Assembly: GCA_013399115.1 (NCBI GenBank)
Contig: VXAA01007198.1
Location: 155,010 to 219,009 of the forward strand
Length of the DNA stretch: 64,000 nucleotides
DNA from: Anseranas semipalmata
Taxonomy: Eukaryota; Chordata; Aves; Anseriformes; Anseranatidae
Direction: 5' to 3'
Part shown: positions 38,009 through 50,529 of the stretch, one piece after another
Numbering within the stretch: the first letter of the stretch is position 1
Layout of the letters: each line of letters starts with the position of its first letter
Made by a program: the position numbers and the translations under genes
Notes under the pieces: generated by a model
The model's input: the letters and a program-made list of their open reading frames with translations, nothing else
Told to the model about the DNA's origin: nothing
Databases searched by the model: none

Positions 38009-40512
38009 GCAGCCTGCAAGTTCCTAACCCTTTTCTTTTAGTATCAATGAATCACACCTGCTTTTGAAACTAACTCCAGCTAAGTCTTCAGTAAAAATGT
38101 ACCTTATTGCAGTACTGTCTACTTTCTAGTTTTTTTTTTTTTCTACATAATTCATCAGTTCTGATCTGTAATGATGTTCCTTTTTCTTTCACCAGGCAAA
38201 TCTGGAAAACCTAGTGGTGAACTGCCTATGAATTTACCTAATCTATGGTCTATGTAAAGGCACTTTTGACATTTAAAAATGCATTTTAAGCCTTAATTTG
38301 ACAATAAATGCTTTGAACCGCAATATTAACAATGCCATAAAGACAAAGCTAACAGATAAAATACTGGTGAATTGGTAAGGAATGGGAGTATCTCCTCTAG
38401 TATTTAAAAAAAAAATACACAATATGAGGGAATGACAGATCCGCTCTCAGAAGACAAACTTGACGTGCTGCTTAAAATACCCGTTTAGGATCCTAGACTT
38501 GGCTTAACTCAAACAGCTTTGATTGGATGGGGTCCCTCAACAGTATTAAAACTGCTCTAATTGCATTCTTCAAGCCAGCTGAAAGCTGACAGCTTCCGCT
38601 CGCCGGCTCGCTATCAGGGCACATCAAGGAGCTCTATTATGAGAGGAGCACCTGGTCCAAATTTATTTCAACGGCCCAGAGCAAAATGGGAAGGTGCTTA
38701 ATGTTCAGCCACAATGGTGACATTTTTACGATACATCCAAAGTTCAGAAACAAACAACTGAAGGATTTGAAAGGCGCATGAACAGAAACTGTGACAATAA
38801 AAATTCAACATTAATATATCAATTTTAAAACATATACCACCCATATTCTTGGGGCAAGGCCAAAAGTTCAAGGCAGAGAAAAGGAGAAATCTGTGTAGCT
38901 ATCTTGGAAGAAAAAGAAAAATCTCTATAACTTTTTGAAAGAAATGCTGACCTTTTACTAAAAATGGCATATTTAATTTCATTCCATCCTAGATGACTAC
39001 AAGCAGTACCAGTCATTCCACCCAAAAGTAAGTGGTGGCACATTTCAGCTTGAGCAGAATAACGACGACTGATAGGAACTGAAAGTGTTCTACTCCTTGT
39101 GTTCACTTCTGTCCGTGTAGTCATCCCTCCCCCTGTTTTATGTTAAAAATCAGAGCAGGGGAATGCTGCAGCATGCACACAGGCGGATATTACAACATCT
39201 TCAGATCAGTAGTTGCAAAACTTATTATACTGTTAAAGAAGCTTTAATAACATTTCTCAATTTCTTTGAAAAATAACACTGCTACTTCTAACCAAACCTT
39301 TGTGAACAAAACAGGTCTCATTCAACTCAAGATTAGGCCAAGATTATTTCTGCAGCTCCAACTCCATGCAAATTTCAGTCATTATGTACATTTATAGATT
39401 TCTCATGCACAGAATGACTGAAGACCGGACAATGCACTAACTTTTTTTTTTTTTTTAATTGATTAGTGATTACTGTGAAGTAATTTTAGTGTTTCAAAGT
39501 AAAGCAAAGACTACGTAAAAACTCACAACTATGCAATGACATACTAAGTGTCAATTAACTTTTTACAATTATAGCATTTGGGAACAATTATAACTGTAAG
39601 TTTCAAAAACAAGAAACAAATTATTCTATATTAAACAACTCTGTACTATTTATAACAAAGATCAGACTTTGACACCTTGGAAATTTCTATTTCGGTATAA
39701 CAATATACTGAGGAAGAGAAAGTAAATTCTTTAGTTGGTATATTGGCTTTTGTGCTGCAGTAGAAAGCATCTATTTCCTCCCACTTGGCAATTACAGAGG
39801 GGCTCACTTTCCAGTCAGTACCTATGACCACAGTCACTGCCTCGTATGAAGTTATTAGCAGGCACAGGTGTGGCATTTTTCTTAATCAAACAGATAAAAG
39901 TGAAATTTAGTAACTGACTGAGAGAATCTGCAGTACAAGCTAAACAACAAGAAAAAGAAAAGACCTCATTCAAGAAAGTCTGAAATACATAGCTGTACTG
40001 GTAAAAACATACCATCTTCAAAAACGAATCACAACTAACTTACGGAACACCTGATTACAGCAATTTCTTTTCATCTTAAGTTGCAGCTCTGCCTTCTCAT
40101 GCGATTTCCCCTGCTATTCTGCATGGTAAATTAGAGAACAATGCACAAGTGCAGATTTTTCTCGATGGAGTCTGGTGATACCCATCATTATTATTGCCGT
40201 GACTATCGTGCTTGATCAGCTGCATACTTCTCAGAAATATTTTCCTTCTGCTTTCTTCCTATTAACTGGCACAAGTTTGCTTAAGGTCTTTATCAACAAC
40301 AGCTTGACCTCAAGAGACATCGTGTTCATCATTCTTTATTTTACCTACGTAAGGCTTATATTGAAATTTTTCACAGATTTTTAAAGTAATAACAAATGGC
40401 TTGTTTTCACTATAGCAAATTATTTTTCTTAAGAAGTGGAATTTAACAGCATTTAAAGATCTTTAAAAATTCAAATCTCAACCCCACTTTTCCACAAGCC
40501 TCTGAAGAGATA

Positions 40513-40540
40513 AATATATATATATACATATATATGTATT
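40513..40540. repeat. TA-rich palindrome
   Basis: Alternating TA with a central self-complementary atacatatatatgtat, able to form a hairpin. Confidence 0.8.
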
Positions 40541-41184
40541 TTTTTAATAAAAAAAATCTCACAAGGAAAGAGGGAAGATGTGCCAGTGGAAATAGATGGA
40601 TAGCAGAACAAAGAGTTAAAAACTGCAGTACACTTCAAAATCAGCTATAAAAGTTCTATAATGAACCTTCTAGTCCTGAACTCTCTCTCAGGCGCATTCA
40701 CTTATATTTCTTTATGCTGCCATCTCTCACTGCAAGTGTAACAAGAAAGTTAAAATGTAATTTTACATGTAGGTATATCACCTCAAATTAGCAACATAAA
40801 ATTACTGACATTTATTCTAAAAAAAGCCCTACTGGCTAGAGGTAAAATGCTGAACTAGCATCTGTCAGTACTGCTAATTGAGGTAAGGTTGGGAACTATA
40901 AAGTACTATTAAAGGAGTAAAATAATACCAAATGGAAATGCTGAGAAGGTACACTACCCTTTTGACACTCTAAATTATTATCCTGATTAAAGTAGCTAGT
41001 ATGTTTGACTCTTAAAAGTGCCATGAACAGTAATGCTCTTCAGAATTGCAAGGAACATTCTTATGCTCCACATACCTGAATAAATACATTAACAAATTCT
41101 TGCAATATAATACCTATAAGCTTGATGTGTTTTTAATGAACTATTCCATCTTCTCTATTTTTAAAAAGCATCTGTGTTTTTATT

Positions 41185-41217
41185 AAAAAAAAAAAAAAAA
41201 AAGAAAAAAGAAAAAAG
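41185..41217. repeat. A18 run with AAAAAAG extension
   Basis: Eighteen A residues (41185-41202) followed by G(A)6G-type units, directly downstream (in minus-strand sense) of the exon at 41239-41355. On that strand it is a T-rich intronic tract just past the donor site. Confidence 0.9.
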
Positions 41218-41238
41218 ATCCGAATGCCACATTTTCAC

Positions 41239-41355
41239 CTCCAGGTTCAGCAGTTCCACCTGGTCCTCTTTAGCCTGAGCCTTCAGCAGATCTTTGGACC
41301 GCAAGCTGCTTACAAGGTTCTTGCCATCATCTTGTGAATCAAATCCAACGTTGGA
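41239..41355 (-). CDS. internal coding exon of unidentified coiled-coil-like protein
   Basis: This is the best-supported exon in the window. On the minus strand a good acceptor (cttctagatttgttttacctttaag|TCC) and donor (CTGGAG|gtgaaa) bound exactly 117 nt, open for 39 codons in phase 0 at both ends. The peptide starts SNVGFDSQDDGKN, continues with VSSLRSKDLLKAQAKEDQ and ends in VELLNLE. It is rich in Lys, Glu, Asp, Gln and Leu with a loose heptad spacing of Leu/Val, suggesting entry into a coiled coil. Codon use is GC-richer than the flanking intron. No other exon of the same gene could be joined with confidence, so introns must be long or the other exons lie outside the window. I do not recognise the family. 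A decayed exon remains possible because conservation cannot be checked here. Confidence 0.6.
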
Positions 41356-41359
41356 CTTA

Positions 41360-44300
41360 AAGGTAAAACAAATCTAGAAGAGTACTGGCAAAACTTATTC
41401 AACTTTATCTTTTTTCTTGTTTAGCATATCTACCCCTGTGACAGCACAGTATGACAAGACCTGTACAGCTCTGCTCGTTCATTTGGAAACATACAGCAAA
41501 TTTTATGGTGTCTTCTAAACAAACTGTATCCCTCAGTTTATCACACAGACATTCCTTCCTTCTGTTCCAGGGCAAACAGCAGGGGAAGAAAAATCAAAGA
41601 CTATTCTGATCCTTGTAGTCTGACCTATGCCTACGATTTGTTACTAGCCACAGCTTTTAGAAAATTCAAAGACCTGCAAGACATCAGCAGGCATCATACA
41701 AAATAAAGGCAATATGGAGAATATTCAAAGATGAAAAGGACTCTTTGAGCATTTATTTCTGTGTGACTAAATGTGGTAGGTTAACTTAGCAGCAGCTCTT
41801 TGGGGAAAATGCTGAAACCTGAGGGCAAAGCAGTCACAGTAGTATGTCTACTCTGCTGGTATTCTTGAAAGTATTAAGCTATATAAGTTTAAAAGCAAAC
41901 ATTTACAGTCAGATCCTATGGGATTTATTTTTGTACAGACTGCTCACATTAGGAAAAGAGAAAAACATACAATTTTGACTTGCTAAACTTTCACAGTAAC
42001 ACCGGTTAAAGAAAAAGGTTGTGCCCTCCCCTTCACTCCCCAGATAGACCGAAACATTTCACCTGGTTTAACATTTTAACATACTAAAATGAAGCCAAAT
42101 AGAGCATACTTCATAGCTGAGTCTGGAAATTACTTTCAGCTTATGAAACTTACGCAGGTTGCTTGCAGAGTCCTTTAAAATTTTTCAAAATTTTCATGGG
42201 CACTTTACAGTCACCGAAGAAGTACTTTCCCTATTCTAAATGATCTGAAAGTCAGCGTTCATATGCAAGACTGCATATGCATGTACATACATAAAATAAC
42301 ATCCTTGCTTCTCCTAAAGTAAAGGACAGATGACAGCCTATTTAATTCTTTTTCCATCTCTTATCTCAAAAATTCCACATCCCAAGGCCTTCCAAAAATA
42401 CCTAGCTTGAAAAGTCATGGTGAATCAACTGCATATGAAGTTTTGAGAGGGCAAAAGGACACTGTTATTCTTGAGTTCAGAATGTCAGAAAAGTCCATCA
42501 AGCTAATGAAGGACTTGCCTGCTGTAAAAAACATCCCTGATTTCACAAAAAGAATAAAGAAAAGCTTAAAAGCCACCAAAGTTCTCTCCTGTATTTTGTC
42601 AGCATTCAAGTGACATCCGTACTTTAGAATGAACAGAAACATAAGTGGGGCATTAAAGCAACCTCCACGGAGCTGGACAGTTTGTAAAGTTCATTAGCAC
42701 CCAGATTACCTTCCTACAGGCTCTTTGAGCCCCTCACAATGATCTGAAAGATCATTAGATTCTGACACATCCTTCTCATATATCTAAATGACCTTTCAGA
42801 TATGCTCTTCAGGTTCTCACCGTTAATACTGCATGCCAAATGTCACCAAAAATTTTTGAAGCAAGTGTCACCAGAAGACGTTTTGACAGGCCATTTTGTT
42901 GCTAGATACAGCAACAGAATTTTATTACGCTGGGGGTGGGGGACTGAAAGAGAGAAAAAGCTTCGGATCCTGGTACTCCTGGTACCTTACAGATGTGTCA
43001 GCACATACCCGGAGCCTTAGGGAAGAAGGAGAGGCCGCTACTCCAAGTAGCTGGAGGCTCTCCTGAGAACCTGGCATCCTCAGTGATACAGGGCATTTTA
43101 AAGAGGGCAAGGTAGCGGGATAAAACAGGCAGGATGGGCCACGTTAGGGGGCAGCTGCCCAATGTAGGTTCCCAAACAGTATCAAGAGTGGCCAGTCTTA
43201 GCTACTGCAGACTGACGCGCTGCTTTCCCAGACCTCACGCATACCTTAGCGTATGACCTCTGAATAATCTCGCCTCTTCGGAGGAGCAGGCTCAGCTTAC
43301 GCCCCAGCACATAAGCAAAACAGGGCATACACCACGTGGTGCTCCGAGGCAACTTACGTTGTCAGAATAAATATATCCTAAGCTCCTTCCTGCTTGGTCA
43401 TGGCTGCAAGCCCGCGGTACCCCTAGGTGCACGTTCCTTCAGGATGAGGGATGACGGGAAGAGCAGCCAGTGGACCCATTTTTATTGAAGGGAAAAGATA
43501 CGTGGCTTCATCTCTACCAGTCTAAGCGTCCTTCTTTTCACTTGCCTTCCAAAAGGACTTCATGGCAGTAAGATGACCTCGCTCAAACAAATTCCAGAAA
43601 AAGTCTGCCATGCTTTCTGAATCAATCAGTACAAATGAAAACCATGAGAAAGCGGATGTGAATGAGCACAGAAGCATCGAAAGACAGGAGCTCGGGGGGT
43701 TTAAACATCACAGGCTCAGATAAGTTTCAATAAAAGATGATCCCAGTGAACTCCAGAAAACTGAAATATTTCTGAGAACTATTCAGCAGCTGGAAGAGTG
43801 GGAGACACTGGGTCAGAACTGCTTTATAATGCATATTCCTTTCCCCTTTGAAAATTTTGTCTTTTTTTATCAGCACCATCTCAGGCACCATGAGTACTAG
43901 GCACCACGAGCTTAGACAGGAGGAGACGAAAAAGTTCCCTTTCCTCAGCAGCGTGGCCGCGCCTGATTTCAAGGCTCATCTGATTGCTGTCAACATTACA
44001 GGATGCTCAGTGCATTAAAACAGTGTTAGAAAAACATGAAATGCCACAGAATTCAGACTTCTTAGAGCCCTGTAATCCACAGCATTAATTTACTGTTAGG
44101 CAAATAGCTTACCAAGGGAATTTTAATGAGTAGGTAATTAACAATCATGACTGCCATAAAACAACCTTTTTATGCAAACAAGCAAATTATAACATCATAG
44201 GAATTGCATGAAATTTCACACGACACAAACTGAACACAGGAACTAGACAGGGGTGTGTGTCTGTCTGCTCTACATGCTGCTTGTCAAAGCCGGCTGTCTA

Positions 44301-47300
44301 CAGCTTACGCAGGAGGAGACTTTAAAAATCTTGTGAAAACACAGATGATAAGAGGAACTGAGAGCATGGTACAAAGAAACCAGCTTCTCTAAATAAATAG
44401 TCTCCACAGCTGTAAACTGGATTTAAGTTCCTGGGGAACAGGAACAAATCCTCAGATAAAAAACACATCTACGTAATGAATAGATATGTGGGAGCAAAGA
44501 AAGGCTGACATTTCTATAGCAACAGAGTTAATGGTGCGTGGAAGTATTTAATTCCACATTTTCAATTAAATTTGCTGGCTTTCACTGTTTGTTTTCTAGT
44601 TACAATACAAACTACGTAGGATATTCTTCAGGGTTTGGGGGCATACAGATCTGAGAATTCTGAAGCAAGAACTAAAGTGTAGAAGTCAGCAAAACTGGGT
44701 GGACTTTATTCCATCTACAAGCTTTCCCCACCCAGCAAAGTTTCCAGAAATGAGAGCTGAACCTTGAAGTTTGTTAGATGCTCTCTCCCAGGCCTTTATA
44801 AACCAAAGGCAATAAAACATTGTAGGCAAAGCATTCTGATCTGAGACACCATGTACTGTACTTACAGCAACCACCCTATGCAAGTCTTGTTATTGCTGCC
44901 TATTAAAAAAAAAAAAAAAATCTGAAAACCAGAAAGTTAAAGCCTTGCTGCTGTGGAGTAAAAGAATGCCCTTTTTATGGTGTGCTACTGCTGCCTTAAG
45001 GGGTAAATCCTGTTTAGAGCAAACCTAGTAACGAAAAAGCCCAGCATCACTGTTGTATTAAACAGATCCCTCTTTTTGCTGATTTTATGGCACACGTAGA
45101 GCCAAAAACCTCCTTATCAGACCAAACTACTTACTTTGGAGCCAATTAAAAAGGATTGTAAGATGACTTTTAAATTAAGACTTTCAAGATACCCAACCAG
45201 CCAAGTAAACTGTGAGAGCCGGATGCCCGCCCTCAAAAGGTTTAGTGCTAGCATCCCACCACCCACTCCCTCTGCTTTTATAAATAAAGTTATTCAAGAT
45301 TCCAGGTTCTTTCTTTGATATATGCAAGCTGCTTTTGGGGAGGATTGGGCTTTTTATTTGCAGATAGGGTGGGGGGAGGAGAAGGATGGAGGGGGAGAGA
45401 GAGAAAGGAGAGAATCAAAACCACTCTACGCAGCTTCAATTCACGTCACAAATGGAAATTTTGTAGGCTCCTAAAAATGACAGTAGTGCTAGAAATTATA
45501 TGCTGAAAACCTGACAGCGAACAACAAACTGGAGTGCTAATGTCAGTAAAAGAAATGAAGGCATCTGCTTGAAGTCAGCTTGTATCTTTTAAAAACATAA
45601 AAGCCCAACTCTTTATGAAAAGCTGTGGTACTTTGAAGCAGCGAGACTTGTAGCAATGGAAACAACCACCATCCCAGACCCATCTGTTTTTTTTTTTTTT
45701 TAAAAAAGGTGGTGCTTAGAGAAGCAAGCATCTTGTAACGGATTCTTCCTCAGCTATTTTTATCTTTAATTCATAACAATAAGAGAGTGCTGAACATCTT
45801 AGTTTTGTTTGTACCTGTAACAATGGAAAGGAACAGGGGAAAAAAGCAATGAAGCTTTTCTTTCATTTTTTCAGTAGTGTTGGATAAGCAGAGAGGCTGC
45901 TCAGTTACATGGAGGGTAAGAAAAGATTAATAAAACTTAAGACACACTAATTATATGGCAACAGAAACAAAGAAAAACTACTTGTAAATGCATCCCCATT
46001 GGGAAGATGTCACGCATTAAGGTCCAATCATTATTTGCCATATGACCAGCTCTGAATATAGAAACACCATTCTGGTATGTTACAGATAGTGTTTATGCAG
46101 TTTTCTTTGAAATCTGAACACTAGCTTTACAATCTCTAAAAGCAAGGAAAAAAAAACAAAAAAAAACCACAAACGTGTATTTATTTAAAAAAAACAAACA
46201 AAAAATGCATTTAATATTGAGTTATTGACTAAAAGAGACCACTAAAAAAGCATTCAAAACTCTATTGTAATTTAAAAAATAGACATCTTACAGTGCTGTT
46301 TACCACCAACAGCACAGAAACCTCTCTAGGTCTGTTCTACTGCATTAGACACAAGAAACACAAACCATAACTAAAGTAAAATCTCTAGCAGGTAATCATA
46401 ATCAAAATGTTTGTGTTTTTAAGATAACAAATTAGAGCCTACTCAAAATAAGCTTTTAAAAATTAAGCCTTAAAAAAGAAAAAAAAAAGATCACAGATGA
46501 GGTCAGTGATATTTTGCTAACAGAAGTCTATATAGGTTTACAGAAGTTAACTTAGCCCAGGTGAGGATCATGCCCAGATCCCTGTATTTAACCAAATATG
46601 TTTTTAATGCTTTTCCCCCTGACCTTCACACTCCATTGCAGTAATTATATTTTATCTATAAATTGGTGTTTATTGTTGGTTTATGTTGTGGATAAAAACT
46701 TCAAGGTATTAGCACTACAAGAATTTTTTGAAAAAGTTATTGCACACACACTATGTTTTAAAAATATTTATGACAGAAGTGTATATGTGTATGTATGTGT
46801 ATAAATGTACGCACCCACACTGAGCCTAACTTCCACTGGGTAGCAAAATGTAGCAACCTTTCATCTCAAAAAACAAAGTCACTTTTCAGTTACAGCAAAA
46901 ACAGGTACGGATGAAAAAATTACCAAGTCTGAGCTTTTTGACTTTGTTCAACAGGTTTGTCTTTTTTTGTGTGTGTATGTGTGTATCTGTATTTCAAATT
47001 ACTTGCTCACAGTCTAGAAGCTGATGGTATAAATTTCATCCCAGAGTGAATTTTTATGATGGAGTTATAAACCCCTAAAGAAACAGGGCTTACAATGGAA
47101 GTGCTGACATAACTAACTATAGCAGTGCTAACAGTGCCTCTGTAATCAAGGCACATTATATTTATGAGGTAGGTAAAAGTCTGTAACCATTAATCACTGG
47201 AATCATATTGACAGATTCTAAGTTTGAGGTCCACCAGAATTAATGTATTCAGTTTCTCACACCATTGATATGAAGGGGAGAATTTGCAGGCGCTTTTATG

Positions 47301-48690
47301 GTCTTAGACTTTGACATCTTTACAGAAATCAGTGAGGGGCTGTCTTGCTGAAACATTGCATTAATCTGCTGCCTCAGCATTTCTAGGTTTTGTACCAACC
47401 TTTTCGCAAAATGCTAGAGAAGTAGGTTGTCCAGAAACCAAATGTGACCTTATTCACACAAGTATGCTTCACAAGCTGGTCATTACAAACATTAATTCTT
47501 TGTATATCCACCAGACATTTAAATTATACCTAAGAATGATTAATCACCCAAAGAATATCCAACTCCTAAATTATAACTCAACATCCCTATATAAAACAAT
47601 CTAAAATGTCAGCACCTCACTCTTTATGATATCACACCATTCCAATAATTCTGTTTTACAAGTAAATTCCTATTATACATTAATAAGTGCTGTTGGTGGC
47701 TAAACTTCATGCCTTTGAGTAATGACCAGGTTGAAGGCAATTAGGCCAGCCAGGTGCAGCTGGGTTAGGTACTAATAAAAAGTTTTTAAATTTTACTATT
47801 TCCGTTTGGATTTTGGGGATGCATTCCAATCTGCCCAAATTAGGGAGGAAATTGTTTCCATGTTTTCAGCTGTTCCATGGCTTGACTATTACTGACCGAT
47901 AACCTTCATGGATTTTTTTTTTTTGGCTCTCTCCTCCACACACGCCCAGATGGGGATGAGTTCCTGGACCCAACACCTCTATTGTTGAACTTGACAGAGC
48001 AGTACAATAGAAAAATTAAGAAATTATCATCTAAGTGTTCAGAAAAAGTTTTGAAGTCTGCTACAGAGTTAGCCAGGCCTGGCTGAAACTTGTCTGAAAA
48101 CAGCAATTCTTGGTGTTTTTCAAAGTCTTTAATTACACACACACAGACAAACACACAGAACTGAAAAACAACCATGTCATTCTCCCTCCCTTCGTTCCCT
48201 CCTCGGAAAGCCCAGACTGTTGTCCATTTTTTTTTTCTATACCGTGCTAATAAAAATATATATATAAACAACCAAACAACAAGCACCATCACCACAATTA
48301 CCTGAAATGCTTTTTTTGGAACCAAGATGACTTAACACTATTTACACTAAACTTAAAGGCTGCGCTTTTATTAAAGTATATTTAGAACACGTACATTGCT
48401 GATGCTTGTTGTTTATGTCAAAGGCTTCATCTTAAAAGATGAAGGCTTTTTGAAGTGGTAGCACTGCAATCAGTCTGCAAGAGGCTTCTCCACATGTTCA
48501 CACACACATTTACATTTGCCTTCCTGCTCTCTTGCCCTCATACACGTTTTCATACGTGCATCTTCCTCCAGCACAGCCTGAAGTTCAGCACAGAGAGCAC
48601 CACACAGCCCACGGCCAGAGGGATGAAGAAACCTTGAACACTTTTTTCCCTGAATTTTCTCAAATGGCAAAGCTACCGACAGGACTTGAG
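41360..48690. other. long non-coding stretch (intron or intergenic)
   Basis: No confident exon. A splice-flanked open segment lies at about 42153-42232 on the minus strand. Regulatory-looking AT-rich but non-repetitive blocks occur around 44080-44220 and 47020-47340. A (GT)n-like tract lies at about 46969-46984, and a mildly CpG-richer stretch at about 43040-43450. Confidence 0.5.
46969..46984. repeat. (GT)n tract
   Basis: About eight GT units interrupted once by AT, preceded by a T7 run. A degenerate GTAT/GT tract lies at about 46780-46802. Confidence 0.8.
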
Positions 48691-48704
48691 GAGCTCTGGG
48701 ACAG

Positions 48705-48782
48705 AAGAGCTGTTCTGCTCCTCACAGAGGAGTTCTGAGGCCAAAGAGCTGTTCTGCTCCTCACAGACGAGTCCTGAGGCCT
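48705..48782. repeat. tandem duplication, 39-bp unit, two copies
   Basis: Unit one (48705-48743) begins aagagctgttctgctcctca and is repeated at 48744-48782 with a few substitutions (aggagttctg versus acgagtcctg). The match indicates a fairly recent duplication. The period is a multiple of three, but the open frames across it show no other coding sign. Confidence 0.93.
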
Positions 48783-49329
48783 TGCACAGCCCCGAGCTTC
48801 TCCACAGCGTTACACAGCCACCTCTCACGTGAGGCAGTACTGCTGGAAGATGCAAGCTGGAGATGGGGGTTCTTTTTAGGTGCTCACAGCAGCATTTGTT
48901 AGCTCACATTTAGTACTGGTAAGCCATACAGAGATGCCACCTTGCCTCAAGAAGGCCTTGAGCCACAGCTTGCAGGTAACTGGGAGACTGCCCTCCAGCA
49001 GGATCGATACATGCTTGCCCCTAGAAAGGCGCACTCAGTGAAGCCTGTGCAAAAATACCACATAACCCTCTCCAACCGCATTAACTGGATGGCATCACCA
49101 AAACTGACAGGATTTAGTCACAATTAAACCACAATCTCTGCTCCTTCCATAGCTTTTGAGCTGTTTTGAGTATAGAAAATAAAATCAGACTTTGGAAACA
49201 AGAACAAAAGTATAATTTTATACTCTAATTTTAAAAAGCCATCATTAATTCCTCTGGCTCTATCATCTGAAGTTAAACATAGCATGCATTTACTTTTTTG
49301 AAACCATTACTTTGCAGGCAAAAGGAACT

Positions 49330-49500
49330 TGCACTGCCGCGTGTGGATGCAGGCACGCACGGAGCGCAAAGAAAACGACCCGCTTTACTTCCCACAAACG
49401 AGCAGTGCCTGAGGAGGGCAGCATGCTGGCACCTACCGAAAAATGCAGGAAAATGCTCTGAATCGCATGCCTCGCCTTTCGAAGGGCTTGTACCACACAC
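49330..49500. other. short CpG-enriched patch
   Basis: CpG and GC are locally higher than the flanks (for example ccgcgtgtgg, gcacgcacggagcgc, cctttcgaagg). Both strands carry open frames of 74-79 codons without known domains. It is too short and weak to call a promoter island. Confidence 0.4.
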
Positions 49501-49558
49501 ACACAGCCAGTCAAACATCATAGTAGAACGTAGGTAGGAAGACAGCAGGATATTAAAC

Positions 49559-49598
49559 CGAAGCTTTAATTTTAAAAACGAAGCTTTAAGTTTAAAAA
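49559..49598. repeat. tandem duplication, 20-bp unit, two copies
   Basis: The unit cgaagctttaattttaaaaa (49559-49578) is followed by a copy with one change (49579-49598). Confidence 0.92.
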
Positions 49599-49821
49599 CG
49601 CCACAGAACTCGCTTTCATGAACAGATTCTTGGTATCTGTGATATCTCAGTATTTCTTCAATATAAAGCACTGCCAGCCTGACTTTAAATGTGTGCTTAA
49701 CTGAAGCACAAGGCTTGAGAAACAGATCATCTAATGTTGATTACTCAAATAAAATGGGAACAATTATCAAAATCTGTAAAACTGTGGCAAAACCACCATA
49801 TTTTTAAATAGCATCCAATTT

Positions 49822-49841
49822 AAAAAAAAAAAAAAAAAAAA
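49822..49841. repeat. A20 homopolymer
   Basis: Twenty A residues following 'ccaattt'. No gene body was recognised beside it. Confidence 0.9.
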
Positions 49842-49986
49842 GTTAGTTTTCCAGCAAGCCAGTTTGATAACACAAATGACAATACATGGGATCCCCAACC
49901 CCCCCCCGAAAAAGCCTGCACATTTAAAATTAAAATGCTTAGTCAGGCTATTAGTAAACTTCATGAAAATAAATCCTCTGAAAAAT

Positions 49987-50010
49987 AAGAAGAAGAAGAA
50001 GAAGAAGAAA
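49987..50010. repeat. (AAG)n microsatellite
   Basis: Seven to eight AAG units run into an A-rich purine tract. GAA/AAG repeats can form triplex DNA when expanded, but this copy is short. Confidence 0.92.
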
Positions 50011-50529
50011 GAAAAAAAAGAAAACTATCAGTTTCCAGGTATTCTCAATTACTTAAGTAAAACTCTAATTCAGTCATGCTGTCTTAAACGTTACAGGAAG
50101 AAACATGGTTTCCAGTTATGAAGATTCTTAAAAGTAGTTATGATGCTTGGAGAAAGTGAGATGACATAGGCACGCACCATATGTCCGTTCTCATTGTAAA
50201 TAAAACTGGAGACAGTTTATTAAGGGCTTTTAATATGGCACTGTCTTAGGTGCCCAGGCTGTCTTTTCCTACCAGTCCTATTTTTGTCAGTGGCCTCAGG
50301 ATGATATTTTGAGGTGATAAATAAAAGTGCACGGTAAATGGCACTAGGTTTTGTTTGTTTTTTTAACAATTAATTGAAAAATATTTTTTAAAGCGCAACG
50401 AAAGTTTGAAATCTAGAAGTATGGGTAGTAGGAGCAGCAAAACCGACGTTGTTTCTGTGAGGGAATGAACCGACTTAAGGCACAGAGTGGCTCTATCTGC
50501 ATTTTAAAAGCAGATTGCAAAGCTGGCAG

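Larger units (their letters stand above)
32725..41180. other. long non-coding stretch (intron or intergenic)
   Basis: No confident exon. Contents include a short tandem duplication at 34338-34377, an AAGTC microrepeat near 35917-35932, a possible 12-nt microexon at 36984-36995, an A/G-rich tract at about 37970-38008, an enhancer-like mixed-composition block at about 38470-38720 and a TA palindrome at 40513-40540. Confidence 0.55.
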
